Shown here: one piece after another, positions 5,903 to 9,240 of the stretch
Numbering within the stretch: the first letter of the stretch is position 1
How the letters are laid out: every line of letters starts with the position of its first letter
Assembly (NCBI GenBank): GCA_031258035.1
Contig: JAIRNL010000005.1
Location: 1 to 9,240 of the forward strand
Reading direction: 5' to 3'
Length of the DNA: 9,240 nt
From: Azoarcus sp.
GTDB lineage: Bacteria; Pseudomonadota; Gammaproteobacteria; Burkholderiales; Rhodocyclaceae
Position numbers and translations under genes: made by a program
The notes under the pieces: model-generated
What the model saw: only the letters and a program-made list of their open reading frames with translations
Told to the model about the DNA's origin: nothing
Database searches by the model: none

Positions 5903-7066
5903 GACATGGCGGAAATAAGCGATCTTGCGGTAGTGGGGGCGGGTGGCAAGCCAGGCCGCCGTGCGCCGTTCGAGGGCATCGGGGTCAGCGACCGCCGCCT
6001 CCGGCGCGAAAAACACCTCAACCTCGATGTGGCGATCGAAATAATGCACCTGGAGACGCTGGAACGGCGGCGCGGCGCCCTTTTCGCCATCCCCGGCGAT
6101 GAGTTCGGCCAACTCCGCGGCTATCTCGGCGCGGGCCGGCAGGCGCGTCCCGGCGGGCATCTCCGGCCCATCGTTCTCGGTATCAATGTGAACGAGCACC
6201 TCGCTCACGTCAGGATGCGCGTTGCGCACCGCGAGCGTGACGCTGGCCGCGATGTAATGCCCTTCCGACACCGTGATGCGTGGGTCGACCTGGACGTGGG
6301 CATCGCACAGCACGCGCTGGGCCATGCGGCGGGTGCGCAAATCGTGCAGGCCGGCGACGCCCGGCGTCCCGGCGATAGTCTGGCGCAGACGGGCAAGCTC
6401 TTCGGGCGGCAGCCCCGTGTCGATCAACTCGCGCACCGCGCGCGCCCCCAGCAGGATGCCCATGCGCAGAATGAGAAAACCGACCACGGCGGCAGCCAAC
6501 GGCTCCAGGAACGGATAACCGGCAAGGCTGCCGGCGATGCCGATCGCCACCACCAGCGAAGAAGCCGCATCGGAGCGAGCGTGCCAGGCATTGGCTTCGA
6601 GCAGGGGCGCGTCCAGGCGTCGCGCGGCGGCGAGCGTAAACCGGAAAAGACCTTCCTTCGCCGCCAGCGTGGCGAGCGCCATGACGAGCGCCGCCGGATG
6701 CAGCGGCGCCTGGGCCTCCATGTTTTGCAGGCGAATACCGGACGTCCACAAAAAACCGATGCCGACCGCCGCCAGCGAAGCGCCGAGCAGCAAAGTCGCC
6801 GCCGTCTCGATGCGTCCGTGCCCGTAAGGATGATCGTGGTCGGCTGGATCGGCACCATGCAGCCCCGCCGTCAGCACCAGGAAATCCGTGACCAGATCGG
6901 AGAGGGTATGCGCGGCATCGGCCACCAGGCTGAAAGCGTTGGCGAAAAGACCGACGGCGACCTGGCTGAGCGTCAGGAAAGCATTGGCGGCAATCGCCGC
7001 CAGCGTGGCGCGGCGGATCGCGCGCGCGCGCGATCCGCCCAAGTCGCCGGGCGGGAACGAAATCAT
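5894..7066 (-). CDS. Cation diffusion facilitator (CDF) metal transporter with extended C-terminus
   Basis: This is a proton-coupled efflux antiporter for divalent metals (Zn, Fe, Co, Cd or Mn; the specificity is not readable). It shows the CDF metal-site pairs H53xxxD57 in TM2 (VADAAHTLSDLVTD) and H162xxxD166 in TM5 (NAWHARSDAASS). The DHDHPYGHGR loop after TM2-TM3 (77-86) and about six hydrophobic segments between residues 20 and 210 are also present. A cytoplasmic ferredoxin-like C-terminal domain follows (about 212-296, ending EVLVHID). The protein is 390 residues, some 80-90 longer than FieF/YiiP. The extra part (about 309-390) has the look of a second, degenerate C-terminal domain (RLQVHYFDRHIEVEVFF). 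ATG 7066 has no good Shine-Dalgarno. The gene is divergent from the rhodanese gene by 51 bp. No clear terminator separates it from glnA 210 bp downstream. Confidence 0.9.
   Translation of the reverse strand: MISFPPGDLGGSRARAIRRATLAAIAANAFLTLSQVAVGLFANAFSLVADAAHTLSDLVTDFLVLTAGLHGADPADHDHPYGHGRIETAATLLLGASLAAVGIGFLWTSGIRLQNMEAQAPLHPAALVMALATLAAKEGLFRFTLAAARRLDAPLLEANAWHARSDAASSLVVAIGIAGSLAGYPFLEPLAAAVVGFLILRMGILLGARAVRELIDTGLPPEELARLRQTIAGTPGVAGLHDLRTRRMAQRVLCDAHVQVDPRITVSEGHYIAASVTLAVRNAHPDVSEVLVHIDTENDGPEMPAGTRLPARAEIAAELAELIAGDGEKGAAPPFQRLQVHYFDRHIEVEVFFAPEAAVADPDALERRTAAWLATRPHYRKIAYFRHVAP
7012..7039. repeat. Perfect 28-bp palindrome with (CG)5 core in the CDF 5' coding region
   Basis: Arms GGCGGATCG (7012-7020) and CGATCCGCC (7031-7039) flank an alternating CGCGCGCGCG core, so the whole 28 bp is self-complementary. 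It encodes codons 10-19 of the CDF gene (a GSRARAIRR segment). It could extrude as a hairpin or cruciform, and in RNA would form a stable stem near the start codon. Confidence 0.9.
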
Positions 7067-7081
7067 GAGCGGACGGGCCGG

Positions 7082-7089
7082 GGTATACT
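7082..7089. promoter_or_regulatory. Possible overlapping divergent -10 elements (rhodanese / CDF)
   Basis: TATACT (7084-7089, +) would place a start about 22 nt before the rhodanese ATG. The overlapping TATACC (7087-7082, -) could serve the CDF gene with a very short leader. Neither has a recognisable -35. The divergent gap is only 51 bp, so any promoters must overlap. Confidence 0.35.
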
Positions 7090-7117
7090 CGGGGCCCGAT
7101 TTTAGCCGGATATCGAC

Positions 7118-7570
7118 ATGGGAACCCTCAACGCATTACTCGAACTGGCGCGCCAGCGCGCCGTTGAATTCGGATTGTCCTATCAGGGCGCCCTGACGCC
7201 GGCCGAAGCCCACCAGATATGGCAACTCGCGCCGGGGGCGAAACTCATCGACATCCGTACCCGCGCCGAACTCGAATGGGTCGGGCGCATCCCCGGCACA
7301 GTCGACATCGAATACGAATCCTGGCCGGGCGGACGGGTCAACAACCGCTTCATGATGCAATTGCGCCAGGCGGTCAGCCCCGAAGCACTGGTGATGTTCA
7401 TTTGCCGTTCCGGGCGGCGCTCCGACGAAACCGCCGCCCTTGCCGCCCGCTCCGGCTACAGCAACTGCTACAACGTGCTCGAAGGGTTTGAAGGCTCGCT
7501 CGACGCCAACAACCAGCGCGGCCATGTCGGCGGCTGGAAACTCGCCGGCCTGCCCTGGGAACAGGACTGA
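7118..7570 (+). CDS. Single-domain rhodanese-like sulfurtransferase
   Basis: This 150-residue cytoplasmic protein (no signal peptide) has one rhodanese domain. The LIDIRTRAELEWVGRIPG segment (43-60) matches the CH2A-type rhodanese motif. The active-site loop is C97-RSGRRS (ICRSGRRSDETA), whose cysteine would carry a persulfide. A conserved-type end GGWKLAGLPW (137-147) follows. Members move sulfane sulfur to thiols, cyanide or sulfur-carrier proteins; the physiological acceptor here is unknown. An N-terminal helix of about 28 residues precedes the domain. The Shine-Dalgarno is poor (CCGGA about 8 nt before ATG). nadA starts 39 bp downstream on the same strand with no terminator between, so the two are probably one transcript. 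Confidence 0.88.
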   Translation: MGTLNALLELARQRAVEFGLSYQGALTPAEAHQIWQLAPGAKLIDIRTRAELEWVGRIPGTVDIEYESWPGGRVNNRFMMQLRQAVSPEALVMFICRSGRRSDETAALAARSGYSNCYNVLEGFEGSLDANNQRGHVGGWKLAGLPWEQD

Positions 7571-7609
7571 ACGACGCGCCGGAAAATCATTTCGATGGGC
7601 TGAAACCAC

Positions 7610-8716
7610 ATGCAAGCGACGACAGAACTGAATTTCGACCACTACAGCGACCTCTCCGACGCCGAGGCCGGCGCGCGCATCGAAGATGCCCGTGCCCGCC
7701 TCGGCCAGCGCGCCGTCCTGCTCTGCCACCACTACCAACGCGCCGACATCTACCGCCATGCCGACCTGACCGGCGACTCCCTCAAACTCGCCCGGCTGGC
7801 GGCCCGGACCGACGCCGACTTCATCATCTTCTGCGGCGTGCATTTCATGGCCGAAGTCGCCGACATCCTGTCGCGGCCCGAACAGACCGCCATCCTGCCC
7901 GACCTCGCCGCCGGCTGTTCGATGGCCGACATGGCCAGCCTGGCGAAAGTCGAGCGTTGCTGGCGCGAACTCGCCGCCGTGCTGGGCGACTCGCCGGACA
8001 CGCGGATCACGCCCGTCACCTACATCAACTCCGCCGCCGACCTCAAAGCCTTCTGCGGCGAACACGGCGGCATCGTGTGCACCTCGACCAACGCCCCCCA
8101 GATCATCGACTGGGCGTTCGCGCGCCGCGAAAAAGTACTGTTCTTCCCCGACCAACACCTCGGGCGCTGGACAGGGTACAAAAAAGGCATCGCCCTCGGG
8201 CGCATGGCGGTCTGGGATCCCGACCTCGAAAACGGCGGCCTCACCCCGGCGGAAATCGAAAACGCCCGCATCCTGCTCTGGAAAGGACACTGTTCGGTAC
8301 ACCAAATGTTCCAGGTCGGGCACATCCGGCACTGGCGCGCGCAATACCCGGACGGCCAAGTCATCTCACACCCCGAATGCAGCCTCGACGTGTGCCGCGA
8401 CGCCGACTACGTCGGCTCCACCGAATACATCCGCGACATCGTCACCGCCGCCGCCCCCAACACGCGCTGGCTGGTCGGCACCGAACTGAACCTCGTCAAC
8501 CGTCTTGCGGAAGAATCGAAGCCACAAGGCAAGATCGTCCAGTTCATGGCGCCCATGATATGCATGTGCTCGACGATGCAACGCATCGACCCGCAACACC
8601 TGGCTTGGACGCTGGAAAACCTCGCCGCCGGCGACGTGGTGAACCCGATCCGCGTCCCGGCGCACGAAGCCGCGCTGGCGCGGGTGGCCCTGGAACGGAT
8701 GCTGGCTGTGTCCTGA
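7610..8716 (+). CDS. nadA: Quinolinate synthase NadA (4Fe-4S)
   Basis: NadA condenses iminoaspartate (from NadB) with dihydroxyacetone phosphate to give quinolinate, the first committed precursor of NAD de novo synthesis. It is a cytoplasmic enzyme that needs a [4Fe-4S] cluster. The protein has 368 residues, the length of B. subtilis NadA rather than the shorter E. coli form. Recognisable segments are LCHHYQRADIYRHADLTGDS (substrate site), FCGVHFMAEVADIL, C103 in AGCSMADMAS, C228 in WKGHCSVHQMF, HPECSLDV with C257, and MICMCSTMQRI with C318/C320. By comparison with the Bacillus-type enzyme, C103, C228 and one of C318/C320 are the likely cluster ligands. The start ATG 7610 has only a weak Shine-Dalgarno. 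No nadB or nadC is in view. The upstream rhodanese may share its transcript. No convincing terminator was seen after the stop. Confidence 0.96.
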   Translation: MQATTELNFDHYSDLSDAEAGARIEDARARLGQRAVLLCHHYQRADIYRHADLTGDSLKLARLAARTDADFIIFCGVHFMAEVADILSRPEQTAILPDLAAGCSMADMASLAKVERCWRELAAVLGDSPDTRITPVTYINSAADLKAFCGEHGGIVCTSTNAPQIIDWAFARREKVLFFPDQHLGRWTGYKKGIALGRMAVWDPDLENGGLTPAEIENARILLWKGHCSVHQMFQVGHIRHWRAQYPDGQVISHPECSLDVCRDADYVGSTEYIRDIVTAAAPNTRWLVGTELNLVNRLAEESKPQGKIVQFMAPMICMCSTMQRIDPQHLAWTLENLAAGDVVNPIRVPAHEAALARVALERMLAVS

Positions 8717-8748
8717 AGTCCGCAGCCCTCCTTGCCCGCCAATGTCTT

Positions 8749-8761
8749 CGGTATAATACCG
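8749..8761 (+). promoter_or_regulatory. Promoter -10 within a palindrome, upstream of the zeta-like gene
   Basis: A consensus TATAAT (8752-8757) is embedded in the perfect inverted repeat CGGTAT-A-ATACCG (8749-8761). No good -35 at 16-18 bp was found; TTGCCC at 8732 is too close. It lies 32 bp after the nadA stop and about 140 bp before the likely start of the next gene. The symmetry suggests a repressor operator covering the -10, but this is inference. Confidence 0.45.
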
Positions 8762-8899
8762 TCGATACGGCGGCCGAAAAAGGAAAAGCGCGATGCCGGC
8801 GGATTCCAGCCGCTTCTCATGGACGCAAAAACAAAAACATCATTTTTCAATAACCTGAATACTTCAAGGAAGCTCTTGGATCACGACTGGAGTTCCACA
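8762..8899 (+). other. AT-rich leader between nadA and the zeta-like gene
   Basis: Bases 8821-8880 hold 21 G/C of 60 (35%), against 45 of 60 at 8641-8700 inside nadA. No RNA gene or terminator was recognised. The kinase frame stays open upstream to an ATG at 8819, so a longer N-terminus of 27 extra residues is formally possible, but no Shine-Dalgarno precedes that ATG. Confidence 0.5.
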
Positions 8900-9240
8900 A
8901 TGAACAACCCGGCCGCGATGGATGCCGCCCCTCGCTTCCACCGCACCGCGCCTGAAACTGGCACACCCAAGAAAATCATCATCATCGCGGGCCCGCACGG
9001 CGCGGGGAAAACCACCTTCGCGCGCAGCTTCCTGCCCATGGAAGGCAACTGCCCGCGCTTCATCAACGCCGACCTGATCGCCGCCGGCCTGTCGCCTTTC
9101 GCCCCGGAAAAAGCCGCCACTAGGGCGGGCCGCCTGATGCTGGGAGAAATCCATGCCTGCGCCCGCCGCGGCGAATCCTTCGCGTTCGAGACCACGCTCT
9201 CCGGTCTCGGGCACCTGCACCTCATCCGTCAATGGCAAAA
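8900..9240 (+). CDS. Zeta-toxin family / AAA-type P-loop kinase, N-terminal part
   Basis: This reading frame is open to the right edge; 113 codons are visible and the stop lies outside the window. It shows a beta-strand plus Walker A, IIIIAGPHGAGKTTFA (residues 26-41, K37), with His where relatives usually have Asn. The zeta-family block RFINADLIAAGLSPFAPEKA (N56, D58) follows, then AGRLMLGEIHACARRGESFA and FETTLSGLGHL. These match chromosomal zeta-toxin-like kinases. Classical zeta toxins phosphorylate UDP-N-acetylglucosamine and block wall synthesis, but the substrate of this chromosomal branch is not established. ATG 8900 was chosen for GGAG at 8889-8892, 7 nt upstream. An in-frame ATG at 8819 would add 27 residues of unusual composition. 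No clear antitoxin gene lies upstream; one might lie downstream or be absent. Confidence 0.82.
   Translation, partial: MNNPAAMDAAPRFHRTAPETGTPKKIIIIAGPHGAGKTTFARSFLPMEGNCPRFINADLIAAGLSPFAPEKAATRAGRLMLGEIHACARRGESFAFETTLSGLGHLHLIRQWQ

Noticed and set aside
8793..8858. A 21-codon frame (MPADSSRFSW...) upstream of the zeta-like kinase, considered as an antitoxin or leader peptide.
   Set aside because: It is too short for an epsilon-type antitoxin, has only a distant GGA as a ribosome site and resembles nothing known to me.
1..9240. CRISPR arrays, tRNA/rRNA genes, insertion sequences, integrases or attachment sites.
   Set aside because: No spaced direct repeats, tRNA-like cloverleaf segments, transposase motifs or terminal inverted repeats were seen on reading both strands.

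Overview
The window is a compact, GC-rich stretch of bacterial chromosome. Gene content and order (glnA, a small DUF4124 gene, ntrB, ntrC; a Bacillus-length NadA; a Bax-inhibitor-1 family membrane protein) suggest a betaproteobacterium, most likely of the Rhodocyclales/Azoarcus type. This placement rests on recalled synteny and family resemblance, not on a database search.

Layout, left to right. The 3' end of a gene resembling an HPF/RaiA ribosome-hibernation factor runs in from the left edge (+). It is followed by a yccA-like BI-1 family membrane protein (+) with an extended -10 promoter. A strong hairpin lies between this gene and the convergent nitrogen-control cluster. That cluster reads leftward: glnA (glutamine synthetase), then a secreted DUF4124 coiled-coil protein, then ntrB (sensor kinase) and ntrC (sigma-54 activator). 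Upstream of glnA on the same strand is a cation diffusion facilitator (CDF) gene. Divergent from it is a rightward pair, a single-domain rhodanese followed by nadA (quinolinate synthase). At the right edge, after an AT-rich gap with its own promoter-like element, a zeta-toxin/P-loop kinase family gene begins and runs off the window.

The clearest regulatory content belongs to the nitrogen module. Upstream of glnA there is a near-consensus sigma-54 promoter (TGGCAC-N5-CTGCT). Two NtrC-type operators (GCACC-N5-GGTGC) are centred about 97 and 127 bp upstream of the predicted start and lie exactly 30 bp apart, much as in the enterobacterial glnAp2 arrangement. The distal operator overlaps the end of the CDF gene. 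A third good NtrC operator sits in the 46-bp gap between ntrB and ntrC, just ahead of the ntrC start. The likely circuit is: NtrB phosphorylates NtrC at Asp54; NtrC-P bound at the two upstream sites drives sigma-54 transcription of glnA; a strong intrinsic terminator limits read-through into the DUF4124-ntrB-ntrC genes; and NtrC may regulate its own synthesis through the internal site.

No wholly new multi-gene system is evident. The items most worth a second look are the internal NtrC site, the DUF4124 gene wedged into the nitrogen operon, the perfect 28-bp palindrome in the CDF 5' coding region, and the zeta-like kinase at the right edge with a palindromic -10 element in front of it.
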